Positions 26,091-40,370 of a DNA stretch of 64,000 bases are shown piece by piece; the stretch's first letter is position 1; each line of letters opens with the position of its first letter. Below the pieces are notes generated by a model. It was given only the letters and a program-made list of their open reading frames with translations, was not told the DNA's origin and did no database searches. Made by a program: the position numbers and the translations under genes. The DNA is from Ancylostoma caninum (Eukaryota; Nematoda; Chromadorea; Rhabditida; Ancylostomatidae): NCBI GenBank assembly GCA_037903475.1, contig JBAJFG010000581.1, forward strand, positions 372,001 to 436,000, read 5' to 3'.

Positions 26091-27829
26091 GTTATTCGGC
26101 CCTAAGTAAAATGAGCAATAAGTTTCATTCCGAAAACGTTCATGAATCCCATCAACTCTTGCGAAGTGAAAACTCACGGCTCCACCTGGCAAATGTGAAA
26201 GATCAGCGCTCCATTGAAGAATTCCTCAAAGTTCATTGGTTAAAGACATTTTTACGATAGGACAAATAGCCTGACCTTAATATGATGCAGTGCGTTCGAA
26301 TGAAATGACGCGGAATAAGGCGTCAGAAAGCAAAAACACGTCGACATTCGTGGGCGATCGTTAGTAGCGAACCTGCTACATCATTTAGTTCTGTTACCGC
26401 TCGGCAATGCACCATATTTGCGTCAACGAATTAGTGCATAGGAGGCTGCGTGGGAAAAAAGTGGCGTCTCGGCCGTTTTGGGGACCGGAATGGGAAATAA
26501 TATTAATGGAAATATTAATTTGAATTATAAATGGTTGATAATTATTATATTCAAAATTTTCTGTAAAAAATGAACGATTAAAACCTTGTTTTTTATTTAA
26601 GAATTAGAAAATCGAAAAAATTCGGTGACCTCCTAGGAAGCGGAGGGGGGAGGGAGGGCACCTGCTAAGTCCGTCACCGCAAGGTGGATAAAATATTGTA
26701 TAGGACAGCAGAGTGGATAAATATGAGTGGGAACGGACATGTGACCAGAGTGGTTCTCCAGTTATGGCAAAATATATTGAATACATGCAAAGGACATCCC
26801 TTTCCATGCTGCCACCATTTTTTCTAACCAATTTTGGAGATTTTCCAAGATTTTGGGTTTTTCGTAGGAGGAGTGTGAATTGGTAAAATTACTATTTTAA
26901 TTTGTTCATAAGTACCAGTTGTGTGCTGCTTATAAACTTTCTCCGGGAAACATTAGGTTTTCTCCTTGTAAAAAATATTTTTACCATCCTTGAATCAGGT
27001 CAAGCCCCATTCTCGCTTCTGTATTTTTAGTGTTTTGGTCTGTCCCAGAGTGCTTGGATGACGTTTTTTCTCTTTCTTAACACTTTTTTCTTTTTTTATG
27101 CCACCACTTTTTTCTATCTACAAAATAAATAAATAATTAAAATGGCGATGGTGAATGCAAAAAGAACATGTTACCAAGAAAAGGTGTCATAATGCAGACA
27201 ATACCACAACAACACACGGTAAACAGAGGCTACGTAAATAGGTCCCAACGCATAACGCATAACCTTGTGTATCCGCATCATAGTGAATTTTTACCTCATA
27301 ATCACTTTAAAAATTCTTGGATTTTTACGTAGTCGTAAATAGTTTAGCTTATTGACTTTTGCTTCTTGTAGAAGAAGACTGAGTAGGCATTATTGTTCAC
27401 TTGGTAAACTGGTAACCCTTTTAAATTTTTTCTCCACCTTTTTTCCTCCGGTTTTTTTCCACGTGTGGCTCTAAGTCTGCCTTAAACTTTTTACGAAGTA
27501 AATAAACAAAATAAAGTCTAGATACAAAAAGGAACACATTACCAAGAAAAGGTGTCAACTTTAATCTCCTATTCTTGTAACACTTTTTCCTGCACTGGTT
27601 GAAATTTGGAGCGAGGATCAGTTGCCTTAATATTCGCTTGGAGCCGAACAGCAATTCATTTCTTCTCTTTGGCGCAGATTTTCATGCAATAAATAGACAA
27701 AAAAAAAGAAACAACGATTTTTTTCGCTCTATTCATCCAAAGCCCTTATGAGGATCCCCTAAAAGCCACCAGCCCCGCCAGTGGTCGATGTTCACTGTCA
27801 GCCGCCACGGCTTTCCCAAGGTGCGTGCC

Positions 27830-28140
27830 ATTCGACGTCAAGGTCATGGAAGGCGACGGAGTGTTTGCGTTGTGGTCGAGAGCAGATTCGTCTATCACTA
27901 AAAAGCGACCAGCGTCTATCACATCGCGTTAGCCGAGCGACCGCGGTCGGCTAACGAATCGAAGTGGCGTCTTTGGGTGGTGAGATGACTACCGCTCGGT
28001 GTTCCGTTAGTCAGTCATCTTCGCCTGTTTCCGGAAGAATGTGTCATGGAATGTGCGAGGCGGTACGCAGCGCCTCTCGCACGTACTCCTGCATTGTTCT
28101 GTTCCACTTTCAGTGGGAATTGCACATCCGAACGCTAGCA
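27830..28140. promoter_or_regulatory. GC-rich island 1
   Basis: CpG-dense sequence (CGGCTAACG, GCGACCGCGG) in AT-rich surroundings. There is no convincing coding frame. Promoter activity is only inferred from composition. Confidence 0.2.
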
Positions 28141-28886
28141 GCCGAACAGTAACTGTTCAGAGAGAAGAATCAGAGGTGTATAACTACCTCCTTCCTTCGT
28201 GAAGTTTCACACGGATTGGAAAGGGTAAAAAGAGACGACTTTGGGTTTCGAACTACCTGAAAAGGTGGCCAGCACTCGCCACAAGTGCAGGAATTCGATT
28301 TTTTCTAGCAAAACCGCTTATCTGTGCACAGAAGAACCAGTTCCATTCAAAGTACCCATCAAACACTACGAGTGAAGGACGTGTCGCCCCCGTTACTCTC
28401 CGGCACTTAGCGAAAGATCCTACGGGTGATTAAAAGTGTGAAAATCTCTCATAAACCCACGCAATCGATCAGTGAACTTCTATTCGTGTAGATCCAAAGA
28501 TAAGGGGTTCTCAACAATTTTTCTTACTATCATGACTATTACAATGCATTGTTATAAATCTTATTTATATATTTTTTGCATGTATTCACTAGCATAACGT
28601 CCCCTTAACTTTATCCTTTTTTAAAAGAAAAGAAGAGCCCTGAACAGGTGGTTTCATGCTTTCGAGGGAGTTTTGTCAGGATCTTATAGCTTCTAGGGAA
28701 GCAGACTTGGAGTTCTTGGAGGTTTTGCGGTAGAAGAGCATTTCCACACAATCGTTCTAATTTATGGCGATGTTTCCAGCGTTTTATGGGAAATTTCTCA
28801 TGTCTTCGGCGCTATGATTTATGAACACATAACTGAGCGAAGCCAGGTTAGTAAACTAAATTTGGCGCTACACACATCCTAACAGG

Positions 28887-28995
28887 GTGTGGAGCGTTAT
28901 ACTTGGAGAGGGCGGTGCTGACGGGCCCTGCAATTGGCCGACAGGGTGAGCTGACCAATCGTAGAGCTTGTAGGTATAACGCATAAGTATAACGC
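28887..28995. mobile_element. MITE, GTGTGGAGCGTTATA family, copy 2 (right end degenerate)
   Basis: Left end GTGTGGAGCGTTATACTTGG, shared interior (CCTGCAATTGGCC, GTGAGCTGACCAATCGTAG), and a right end that reaches GGTATAACGC but lacks the terminal CCACAC. Confidence 0.7.
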
Positions 28996-29659
28996 ATTGC
29001 GTAAACTTATAGGCAACCAATCAAAGGCCACCTTGATTCGTCTTCCATGAATCAAACCCAGATGATGACTTTACCCAGTAAAAACACACAGCTAACGTCC
29101 CCAACAGTTCCAGAACGGTTACCCGGAATAAGCCTGTAAGTGGATGGGTCCTCCGCAAATGCTATTGCTCACCCAAGTGGTTCCAAGGCCAAACATAGGC
29201 ACCAACTTAGACAAATTTTCGGGAGTACCGTAGCAGAAAACCGGGAGAACCGACAGGTGACCTACTGCTTTTCTCCTGATTAGCTGCTGCCGTCCTTCTA
29301 AACAGCTCCTTCCTAATTTTTTCTAGTCTCTGCATTCCTCGCTTCTCAACCACATCATCGAGATCTCTTTCTGCTGCGGTCCTTCCGAGAGTTTGTCTGA
29401 GAGGTTGGTGAACACTTGGTCTGTATTTCTCATTCTGTATTTATTCTCACTATTTAGGGTTGAACCTTGAACCCACCAAAATCCGCTTAATCTCTGCTTA
29501 GAGAAAGTATAGTCCTACGTCTTTGCACTGTTACTGCATGGTGAAACTGTAAAGCTAAACTGTAAACAAAGTCGCGCAGAGAAAGTCGCGCAGAGCTCGG
29601 AGAGCACGTACTTGCCCGTCATGCTGCATAGCTTCGGCTGAAAGAAACATGAACCCGTA

Positions 29660-30380
29660 TTTAAGAGCGAAAAAGCGCGGCTCCGTTGCCGCATGAGTTC
29701 TGATTAACCGGGCTGATCAGCGGGGCTGCGGTCAAAATTCCACCGCCCCCGCCTAGAACAACAAACCGGGACCGGTAGCGGCCGGGTCGGACGGACGGCC
29801 GGCCCGTGTCGCTCGCTCGCACGGCGCGGCGTGGTTCTTCGAGCTCCTGACTCATTACCTATTTCTTCGGTTCTCTCACACCCTTTTCTTGCGTCGGGAT
29901 GACTCAGCCACCCCAGCCGACGAAAACGCGCGCAGCGTTACGTGGGCGTGTCCCGTGTACCATAAAATCGTTGTTCGCCAACGCCCATCGTTTTGGAGCG
30001 AGCAACCTGAGTGAGGCGACGACGTCGGTCGACGCTCACCTCATTGTCACCTCCGCCTTGCTGGTGCTGCCCTCCTGCCAGTTCTGCTCCTGGATCCTGA
30101 CTATTCAGTACAATTTCTACTGCTTTAGCCGCTTCTCCATGGTCCTTGCGATGCTCCTGGTTGGATCACCCGATCCTAAGGCCTTCTAGACCTTGCAAGA
30201 GGGCCTGAGGGCCGCACCTACTAGTGCTTAACATCATTTGCAGCGCTCGCAAACGACCTTCATCGGTCTGCGGTCAGGTCGAGCGTTTGCGCGTTTACGA
30301 CGCGATGCGAAAGCTCCTCAGTGACTTCCGAAACCGGCTGCACAGCTTCGTCCTCCCTCACCCCCCCCCCCCCTCCTGCA
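29660..30380. promoter_or_regulatory. GC-rich island 2
   Basis: CpG-dense over about 700 bp, with GACGGACGGCCGGCCC and an AP-1-like TGACTCA at about 29900. Open for 96 codons from 29899, but the protein is unrecognisable. A 13-C run ends the island. Confidence 0.25.
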
Positions 30381-32169
30381 CCGCCTTCCCACGTTGCCTT
30401 TCAGCGACTTCCTCCGTGTTTACTACCATCTACCGTAATCCGCCATTGCGATGATTTGTTTACACTCATCATTGTGTTCTCACCCTCCCTCCATCGCAGC
30501 GAAACGCTTCCTGTCGTCTCGTTCTTGTTCTTCCGGCTATGGTCTGCATGAAGATTAGTCAGCATGGAAGACTGTGCCAGAAAACGGCGATCGACATTTT
30601 GCTGCGGAAGGCGTGGTAAAATCCAGTCTTTGCACTTGTTGAGGGATAATCTTTTTCGAAATTCAAGGAAGATTTTTTGGGAATGGTGCTTTTGAGAAGC
30701 TTGGAAAAATATGTCCTGTCGTTCTTATGGGGCTCACCATTCGATAATTACTTTGACACAGGCTACACAGATTCTGACCAACTGGTGCGGATTGAATCAC
30801 CTCATTTTAACCATTACTAGTTAACGGCCCCGGTCTGTCGTGTAAACTTGATTGCTATCGCCTCCAACTTTTGGCTTATCGCCAGATTATCTTCAAAGGT
30901 GGCTAACAGCGGTGATCTTTATTAGTTCGCCGGAGTTGTTTTAGTGACGCTGTTTCATGGAGCGCTGCTACTTTTCTTCACTTTCATTGCAATAAATAAA
31001 TTCACTTCACTGTTGAGGCCAAACACCTAGCTTTATGGTCTCTATACGTGCAGTGCTTTGAATATTGTCTGAAATAACCTGAAAGAAGCTCGAGCGCTTT
31101 TTACGTTGATTTCTAGTGCAAATCTCGGTTGGATTTAACGTTAAGCAGTCTTCCTCTTTCAAGGCATTTAAAAATTAGAGGAAAGCCTCTTTTCACGGGC
31201 TTGTCTGCTTGTTTTATCTAAAAGTTGATCAGTAAACGACTAATCATTAAAAAAAGAGTTTAAAAAAGAAAACGAAAAGTTGTCCGTTCCCTTCCTACCC
31301 TGACATGGACACAGAATAAGTTGAAGAGCTAAAAAGCCCGGTAATCAGGTTAAACCGTTCGTTTAATAGCATTCAATCAAGGAAGAAATACTATGGAGAA
31401 AGATTTTAGTGACGTTACACTATCTTAATACCTAAAAGTACATCAAACTTACTCGATTTTGAACTTTCGAAAGATTGGACGCTCAATGGATGCTAAAAAA
31501 ACATTGCGCTACAACCTTTGAGGAGACAAATAGGGCAGCAGTGCTCCCTTTTCAGAATAACAAATTTTCTGGAAGGATCCTCAATAAACTAATCTACTAT
31601 TCGATTTTTATCCGGTTTTGGTATACATCACATCGCTAACTTCCGAAATCTTCTGGCAGGTAAATAGATCGGAAGCCTCCTTACCCTGTACCAACAGATA
31701 GCGCGGCTCTTTTTCAAACTCACTAAACGCTAATTGGTTAAATTCCTCTGGATTCATTTTTCTGTGGTTACTTTACGCTCTGGTGTGATTTTTAGGTTCT
31801 TCTCATCTCCTAAATACCCCTTACACACTGAGGAAATGTGATATTGTCACGTACTAAGTAGGCACTAGCGCTCCAAATCTATAATACAAGGCCATAAACT
31901 TCTTCTCCTGCAAGGCGTGCTCTCCTCATTAGGGTTGAAGATTTTCTGAGCCGTTGCCCAGTTAATTTTGGACTGTAAGGCGTCGTGTGTGCGCTTCTTC
32001 CGGAGCCCCAGTATCATCCAGAGTTTTTCTGCTTTTGACAAGCATCTTAAGCGCTTGAGACAATTCATCCATTTGTTTTCTCGAGAATTTAAGACCACGT
32101 CTCACTGAAAACCAGAGTTTTTTTCCTGTCGTTAAGGCCTCGACAGACATTCCATGCAATTATTACTTC

Positions 32170-32900
32170 GGCCTCTTCACTTGCACTAACGTCAACTGCG
32201 AGACAAAAAGTGGCCGTCCGACTAGTCGGTCGCAGCGCGTGGTTCCGCCGCTGCCAGGGCAGTTCGTCAAAATTTGTATGCTTACGTCGCTGCGTTTGAG
32301 AAATGGAGGCGATTTGCGTGCGTGCGTGCGCGTCGCTCGTATTTTGAGGCAGCGCGGTGGTGGGTGGCGTGGCGGTTTTTGCTGAGGGAACCGGCCCAGC
32401 CCGGTGGTGGTGGTTGTGCTGGTAGGCTCAATGCGTAACGACGCGACTCGACTCGCTCATCGCTCGCTCACCCGCTCACAAAATACTACGCCCGCCGAAG
32501 GACTGGTTTCGCTAAACCGTTCTGTTTGCTCAGACCAACTCTGTGTTGGTTGAACCGGCGACAATGTTTTGATCCGCTGCTCATCGCCGCGATTGCCTTG
32601 CGATCCGCGTCGCGACGTCGTGCTCTCGCGGTCCTCTCCTCCTCGTCCTCCTCCGCGGGCCGTCGTCGCAGTCAAGGCCGCGATTGAAATGCAATGCGAA
32701 GAGGGCGTTTATGGCCGCGCGCACAGCTAGGCGTCGCCAGGTATTTCTCTGCTAATCGTCCGCGAGTTCGTCGTCACGTCGGCTGGCCATTTGAGCCGTT
32801 CTCCTTACGCAGACCGACGCTTAGCGCTTCCGTAGGTGGCATTGAACAGCGTCGACTCCTTGTTTCGCTGCTGTTACTCATAAATGACGCGCTTGCGAGC
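32170..32900. promoter_or_regulatory. GC-rich island 3
   Basis: CpG-rich with GCGTGCGTGCGTGCGCGTCG and repeated CGCTCATCGCTCGCTCACCC motifs. No supported exon. Confidence 0.25.
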
Positions 32901-34779
32901 GTACAAAAGGCTGCCTGGGTCACCTCGGAGCTTTTTTCCTCAGCTTCAGTTAACCCTAGCGCAATTCATGTTGCACCTTCTCGTGTAGAAAGAATCTATT
33001 CTCAACCGTCTTCTAGTTGCTTTGTCCGAATACTCATTTCTGAAAAATTCATAGTATATTCATTTATTTGAAGATATAGACCTAAGTCACACGTAAATAA
33101 GTGAAATGATACAAAATCACCTCAATCCCCATCAAATCCACACAATGCCGTAGAGAGCCATGAAAAGGCGTAGACATATTCATATATTCAGTGGTATTTG
33201 ACTAGTTTTCTTAACGAATTTTCTGGAAGCTTATAATGACAATCCCAACTGCTCGTTTTCAGCTAGTAAAGAATTATCACCAGAATCCTCCTACGCTATA
33301 TTCGCAAGTTATGCAGATGTAGCAGAATCGACTTGAGCAGAACAATATTGGAATTAGGCTCAAACACACACCTTTCCTTGTAAATTTCTCGTGTTTCCCG
33401 GATTTAAGAGAGAATTCCCAAAAGCACACGCTAATTCTGCACTGTCGTACATTTTGCTGCTCACCTTTGTTCCACCCTGCGTAGGTGTTCAAATGAATTT
33501 CTTTGTTGCTGATATGGTTCTAGGCGGGGCTCTCAAACAGTGTTCCAAATCTTTTTAGAACTTTTACAAAATCGAATTTTTACTTTTGGCAACGAGAATT
33601 TTGAAAAACTTCCAGCGGTAATCGCTCTAGAATTCACTGCTGACTCTTGCTGATGGGATCTCACTAAAGTGCAAGTATTCATGTAATATCTGGAGCAGTT
33701 TCCCCGTCAATTTTAGTGCGCTGTATGGTCCACCCGTAGTATGAAACCCGTTGGGGAGTGTTCGAGACAGGAACTGGTAAATCTTGCAGCATGACCACCC
33801 AAAGATTGATTAGTTTCAGAGTAATTATTTTGCAAGAAAAAGGATATATGATTGGATGCTGCTTGTAACAAGCACTCGCAAAGGATGCAGACTTGGCACT
33901 GGATCAAGGAGCAGTCAACCTAGAATGAAGGGACTGTCTTAGATTTTGAAAAAAAGTGTATTTCACTCAGTATTTTTGAAAATCCGAGGGGAGAGAACCT
34001 CGAATTTTGGTATAATGTGAGCCGAGGCTTGGAAAGGTTTGAATTCTTATGTCAGTTTTCTTTGAATCTCCTTAATTCCTGTTCTCGTGTAGAGGTGGTT
34101 CGTTTTTCTCATTAACTTGCCTTTATTTTTGCGTAAAAAGCACAGTGTTTGTGGCGATATTCCTATTACCCTTTCATATATGACTCGATCTCTTTTTATT
34201 TAAATTACGAAGTACATAAGTATTAAAAAATGGGTTGGGATTCATCAGCACCTCTTATTCCATAGTAAAGACTGCGCAGAACTGGTTAATTTGCAAGAAT
34301 CATACAACTCTAAACTATTTTTGATATATTTAGGTTTTAGTTTTAGTTTCGTGCACTATCCCTATATGAAAACTAAAACAATTTTAGCTCTAAGTTTTCT
34401 CCTGCTCTCAGTAAAGTGGAGGAAACTTATAGTAAATAAAAAGTAAGTAAAATAAATTTATATGTAGGTCGGTTTAGAATATTTTTCGTTTAGATTTTAT
34501 TATTCTTTTACAGCACTTGGTCAATGGTTACTTTAGAGTTTGAGTAGTTAACAAATGTACCAGAACTAATCCAGGGCTAGGATTCACGAATGAAGCGAAG
34601 CAAGGTTAGCAAACCAACCTTCACATTTTGCTTCTCCTGAGATCAGGTAGTCCAGTAACGCTGACCAGTAATTGGTTTGCTTGGTTAACTTATCACTAAT
34701 CCCTACCCAGAAAATTTGTGCGAGGGTAGGAAAGGGCGATTCCCTCTGATCATCGTAAAGAATGCATGGAGCCATTGAA

Positions 34780-35120
34780 GCGACAAAACGTCGCCCGCTG
34801 CGCCGTCGGCTCAAAAAGCCGGCGCTCCCGTTGAAGCGCTGACCTTCATCCGGGTCGAATTCGTTCCGGCCGATTCGTCGCCGCGCCGACGCACGCATTC
34901 ATGTGTCCTCAGCGGGCGACGACGGTGGGTCGAGCGCTGGTCGAACCCGACGAATAGCCGACGCCGGCTCGCTCCCCGGCTGGCTGGCTGTTCGTGCTGT
35001 GAACGAACGAACGGATCGCATCGATCCGTCGTCCGTTGGGGCGCAGTTCCAACCGCTAAGTCATTTGCAACTACCATTTACGCACACGTACACACACCTC
35101 GCGTCCATCTGCAGCCGCTG
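34780..35120. promoter_or_regulatory. GC-rich island 4
   Basis: CpG-rich around GCCGCGCCGACGCACGC and GAACGAACGAACGGATCG. Several frames are open on both strands with no recognisable product. Confidence 0.2.
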
Positions 35121-35738
35121 ATTCGTGTTCTCTATGTTCCGGTGGGCTGCTTCCGCCTACGACTACGCACTGCTAGAACGTTGTCTGTTCCAGTCGATAC
35201 TGTTTGTCTGGAGGCATCGCTAAATTCGTTGAGTAACGCCCAAACGCTAAGGTCTCTCAAAAACGTGATTTGATTAGCTGATCTGTCTCCGAACTCCTTC
35301 GGACTGTCTTAGATTCGTTCAAGATCTTTCCACAATTACCTTACGGCGACTTTCCGGAAAATTTCCCTCTGTCCAGTGGCTCCTCCTTCCAACAAGCCCC
35401 ACTTCTTAAAAAAAGCTCCTTCAAATCTTCAACTTACTCTCAGCTGTCAATGTCAACCTGGATATGCCGGGATTCCATGGATCATGTCACCATTCTATTG
35501 TCATTCACCCTCTTATGTGATTGTCAGTCCACCGCCTACTGATTCAGCCCACAAACCCTAAAGTTCTGCTCTGCCACCCATTTGAAAGTAGTTCTTCGAC
35601 TCAGTATTTGTCAACCCATTCGGGAAAAATATTGCTAACCAATTCATGCGCCTGTTGACATTCATAAATCACCTGTGGAAATTTATGAAATCCAGGAAAT
35701 CTGCGTTGGGTAGTGCGGAGATCTGGGAGCCACAATCA

Positions 35739-36124
35739 TAGAGATTACCCAGGGTAAGCACGCTCCCATTCTCGAATTTAGCGTTGTGAAAGGCGATAAC
35801 ATGTTTGCCTTAGGAAATCTCATTGACAAGTTCAGGTCCTGGTTTCTCGGTGAAAAAGCTAATACCAGGGAGTAACTCAGTAAAAATACCTCTAGAATGA
35901 TTATTGGTACGTTTAAATATGTACATATGTATTGTGGATTTTTTCCAGAGCCAAATTCGGACCATCATCACATTCAAAATTTCTACTAATCGATCTCAGT
36001 CGAATTTTTAACAAAAAAAAATGCTGCCTATCAGAGTTTCCGGATGCTTTGTGGATGCATGATGTTAATCTGTAGATAGCTTAAGATCCACTCCGCGTTT
36101 ACCCTGGGTAATCCCAGTGATGAG
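35739..36124. mobile_element. palindromic ACCCAGGGT MITE, copy 3, arms far apart
   Basis: Left arm GAGATTACCCAGGGTAAGC at about 35740 and right arm GTTTACCCTGGGTAATC at about 36098, separated by some 330 bp of unrelated sequence. It is either one element split by an insertion or two halves. Confidence 0.5.
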
Positions 36125-36379
36125 AAAGATTATATTTCTATGTGAGTTTTGAGTGCTAGATCAGATTTCCAACAAGTGATGCAGTTATTTTGAGGCTCAT
36201 TACTCTAAAACTAGCCTACATTCATCCACACAAAGCATCCACGCTGAAGCGAATATCTTTGTAAAACACTCCTACACTTCCTCTTTCCCTTGAATCACGA
36301 CTCACAAACGATTTCATCCAGCCTCGATATATAATCTTTGTTGAGTGCTTTTACACTGTCACATCACATAAACTCGCCT

Positions 36380-37260
36380 CCTATTCGTAGAGTTGCACCC
36401 CGGCAGAAGAAACCTCCTTGAGACCTGGGGCGGAGCGAAGTTCGAGAAGCGGAAAACGCGCGAAGAAAACCCTCGAGTCGACAGGCGCCATTGTGCGGCG
36501 CTGCTTAACCCCTGACTCACCCCCGACTCGGCTTTTTGCCGTAAATGTGCTAGTCCCGCCTGCGCACGTCGGAGACGACTCGTGCGTGAAGTTCCTTCTC
36601 AACTGTACGGTTTTGCTCACTATTCATAGCGTTCATAGCAGTTAAACGAACGAATTCAGCCAGTTGTGCTTACCCTGGTACATATGGATTGACCGCGATT
36701 CACAGCCAATCGCCCTCCAGTAGGTTATCTCGTTTCAAATCGCGCGCCGGCGCAGCGTAAACCACCCCAAATCGCAGAGGCGGAGTCCTTGCTACCTCTT
36801 GTTTGATCTACTGATAATCGAAACTTCTAGGAGGGGGCGGGGGCGTCGGGATTAGGGCTCGCGCAGCTTACGCAGCACTAATCGCCCGCGCTGCTTCGCC
36901 CGACAACGCCTTGCCTCGGCAGCAGCACGTCGTGCGCAGAAGTCGTCGCCGGCGAGGCGCCGGTCGGGCGCTGGCGCCGCGCCGCGTCGCGTCGCCTGCT
37001 TTGTGTATTCGTCGCTGTTTTGTTGACGCTCGTTTTCCGTACGAGGTGCTGGCCGTTTGTTATCGAAGCTGCACCCTTCCCGGCCCGCGCCTCGTACTTC
37101 GTCCTCAGCCCGTCCCGACCCGCGGTGCTGAGTAAAACTTTTGTGAGAGCCGGTATTGATTCTTCGCTTACGCGGCGCCTCGTCGTACAGTTTCTTCTGT
37201 TCCAGCAGCGAAATCCACTAGAGAGAGAGTAAGAACTGCACCCGTTTACAAGCCGTTCGT
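36380..37260. promoter_or_regulatory. GC-rich island 5
   Basis: The largest island, including GGCGCCGCGCCGCGTCGCGT near 36975. Overlapping open frames on both strands are expected from GC content alone. Confidence 0.25.
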
Positions 37261-37880
37261 CGAGCATTTCCAGTTACTCAGCTATTCTCTGGAATTCAGA
37301 CCGGTTTCCTGACTTACAGTTCTAATAGAACATCGACGAAGAATTTTGTTGCCACCTGCGCTCTTCAGGTGTTTTCACGCTAAAGTAAACTTAGCAGAGC
37401 TTTTCCCTTAACTTCTTTAGCCCTGCCTGTACCTAACAGTACATGCAAAGCGCCTTGTAGAGTTTTTGTCCGCAAGACTTACAGTACCCATGGAAAAATC
37501 ACATTTAGAACGGTCGTTCATAAAATTCCTTCCTAGTTATGGTTAAAATTTCAATTTTTACGCACATTGCGATGTTTTTTTTTGTTTTTAAAAGGTCTTT
37601 TTTGCTCAGAAAGGGTAAAAAAGGTTAGATGTGACAAGATTTAAATTTAGCTACGGGGTTACTTCTGCAGGTAGAATCTCTCTACAACTGCCTGTACATC
37701 CCGCTTAGATATGTGAGTGTACATATGGTTTTCCCGGCATTTCTGGTTGCCGGAAGAGTTATTTGATAAAAATATTCTCGGATGAGCCTATGCTCAAAGA
37801 AATACAATGCAAGTAAGGTACAACATCGTTTTAGGGTCAAATTATGGATATCAGAATGGGTAGCTTACATATTTAGGAAC

Positions 37881-37996
37881 CTGGGTGCATCGTTGAGATT
37901 ACTCAGGGTAAACGTTTTGACGCCGGTGTTGAAGATGGGTAAATTTGAGTCGTGTTAACACGATTACAATGGGTAATCTCAATGATACATGCTGCA
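37881..37996. mobile_element. palindromic ACCCAGGGT MITE, copy 4
   Basis: GGTGCATCGTTGAGATTACT, CAGGGTAAACG, internal GATGGGTAAATTTGAGTCG, right arm GGGTAATCTCAATGATACAT. Confidence 0.7.
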
Positions 37997-40354
37997 CAGG
38001 GAATTTTAGCAGTCGGAACCTAGCACACCTCGATTTTTCCTCCTATGGAACATTTCCTCCTATGAGAGATTGAAAATCTGTGTAGACTCCTGAAAAAAAT
38101 TGACAATCATGCGTCAACAATGACGTACTCACCTCTGCTTCATCATCTTTGTTCTTTTTTTTTCGAAAATTTTTGCTGTGGCTTTGCCTATGTATTCTCT
38201 TTAACTCCACAGTACTTCCTCCGCTCTTCATGTAGCTTGCCATCAGTCGTAGAATCTTCAGTTTTTCATCAGACGGATGATTCCGTGAACGTGCAGTATA
38301 CATGACATTTTGCAAGCACAAAAAGGGAGCTGAGCTGCTTGTCGGATGAGCTCTGCAAGCTGTCGTGTTGACAAACCACTGCAGACCTCTGAGAGCACAC
38401 TTATTTTTCGTCTTAATAAACTTCCACTGACGTGGCGCTGTCGCTGAGGGCCCAGGATAAATTGCTCAGGGTTCAGCTCTGCCCTACCTGTTTGAATCCT
38501 TGTCGTAGGATCCTGTCTCTCTTTATTCCAGGAATTTGCCACAAACGTCTTGATATTTGGTCAGGACACTGAAGATATAATAATTAGCTGTTGTTTCTAA
38601 AATATATTTATGGCCTAAGCCTAAGCAGAATAATACAAAAGGTTCACTGCTTAGAGTTTGCTTAGGGAGACCCCTTAGGGTTTAAAAATAGCTCTCAATA
38701 GTGCCCCGTAGGGATAATGCTTGGAGGAGGGACAATGCCGTAGGGACGGTGTAACTAAAGCGCGATTGCTCAGCTTACAGATGGAAAAAATTGTCGTTCA
38801 TAGCTCAGATGCACCGTTTATTAGTCGCTTTTTAGAAGAAAAATAGAAGGAAACTGGTTCAAAAGCTTCTACGTTCTACCCTACGCACTTTATGTTCGGC
38901 TCCCACAATCCCCTAGCCCCCTTTGGCGCCCCTTACCCGCTGAACTTAGGCGAGTTAATGCATATTTAGGGAAAAACTCGCGGTGTTTGGGGCGAAATTG
39001 TGATAGGATGTACGCAACCAGTCACTCAATCAGTTTTTTCCGCGATCAACACTGTCAACTCCTATTCATCGAGCCAAATCAACAGTCATGGCGGGTCCCA
39101 GAGAAGGGAGGGTGTCAAGCCCCGCCCGCGCCTCACCCCTCGGCCCCGATCACCTACCTGCCTGCCCAGGACGGAATTTACTGCGCTTCTCGTCGTTGTT
39201 TTTTACGATCAGCACGTTCTACTATAGCGAGTAGTGCGAAAACATTTACTCAACGCACCTCGGCCGGTTGGTTCGGTGCGCTCGCGGCTTCTTCTGAGCC
39301 ATCTACCGAGCTACCTTCGGCAGGTCCTGGCTGTACCGTGCTGCGAAAGGCTGATCAGGAGTCTTCCAAATTCTTCGAGCTTGGTGGAGGATCGAAAATT
39401 CCTTTTTCTGCATGAATTCACTGTAGAAGTGCATATGTATGCCATAGAAGGTGAGGAGAGACGAATCCAATCATTTCTAGTTATTTTCTATTCCTAGCGC
39501 TTATCAAATCCTTGAAACTCCATGGATTCCTTATGAGAGCATGGATTCTTCAGATCAAGCTTGAGATAGTCGTTCTTTTTTTGGACTTTTCGCCTAATTT
39601 TCGCGTCATTTAAAGAATGTTTAAGCTACGAAGGCGACGTGCCCATCTCCCCCCCCCCCCGCCAAAAGCACCAGAGATCATCTCCATTTCACTGTTGGCT
39701 TTTCGTCTGACTCAATGGTGAATCAGTCCTTTGAAAAGTCTCGATCCGCCATTGCATGATGTATACAGATGTTGCTATGGAGAAATTTTTACATTCCGTA
39801 GAAAATGCTATAATTTTACCACTTCCGGTGGTTCGGACTACGAGATGCGCATAAGTTTGTACCGTCGTCTTGCTCGTCCCGTGAATCATACTGCGAAGGC
39901 GAGAATGGCTGGGTCATCCTTTCATTCCTCTCATTTTTTCTCATCATATAAGCCAGCAGAATGCCAATCAATTCCACAGAAAGGAAAAAGGAAAACCATT
40001 GAAGCTATGATTTCCCATGTGTTGTTCCCGGATGCTCCCTCATCGAGTCTCGGAAAATTAATTTTATCATGAGGTACCTCCGACTTCTCGCAATCCTAGA
40101 AATTCTTGGGAAACTGGAGCTCTCAGAAAATGTTTCTAACTACAAGAAAGACGGAGAATCAAGACGACCTCTTCTACAGATCTCACACTTCACAAATTTC
40201 AGATGTCGAACTGTTACATGAAACTCTCATTGTTCTCCTATCTCTTCATCAGCTCCCACAAGACTACTATGAAGTTCTTAGTCATAATGATACACTCGCT
40301 CGAATCTCTCGCATTATGTGCTCGTTTGTGTGTAATTTACCATTTGAACATGCC

Positions 40355-40362
40355 ATTTGCAG
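40355..40362 (+). other. splice acceptor before IF exon 1 (trans- or cis-splice)
   Basis: CATTTGCAG ends at 40362, eight bases before the ATG at 40371. It may take the spliced leader or join to a distal non-coding exon in the GC-rich islands upstream. Confidence 0.45.
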
Positions 40363-40370
40363 GTGAGGAG

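Larger units (their letters stand above)
15635..40354. other. 24.7-kb interval without a supported protein gene
   Basis: I found no set of exons on either strand that joins in phase to a recognisable protein. An AATAAA at 16671-16676 could end a long DM-gene 3' UTR, but this is uncertain. The interval holds the repeats, hairpin and array listed separately, plus GC-rich islands from about 27.8 to 39.4 kb. Lineage-specific genes made of short exons could be missed by eye. Confidence 0.5.

Noticed and set aside
26490..26690. Possible fourth hAT-like relative (AT-rich tract plus G-rich shoulder)
   Set aside because: The diagnostic CCGCCACTG end is too degraded to support a call.
29899..30189. 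96-codon plus-strand frame with a hydrophobic stretch
   Set aside because: No recognisable domain and no splice-consistent continuation. Kept only as part of a GC island.
36878..37267. 129-codon minus-strand frame in the large GC island
   Set aside because: Open in several frames on both strands because of GC content. The translation has low complexity and no recognisable family.
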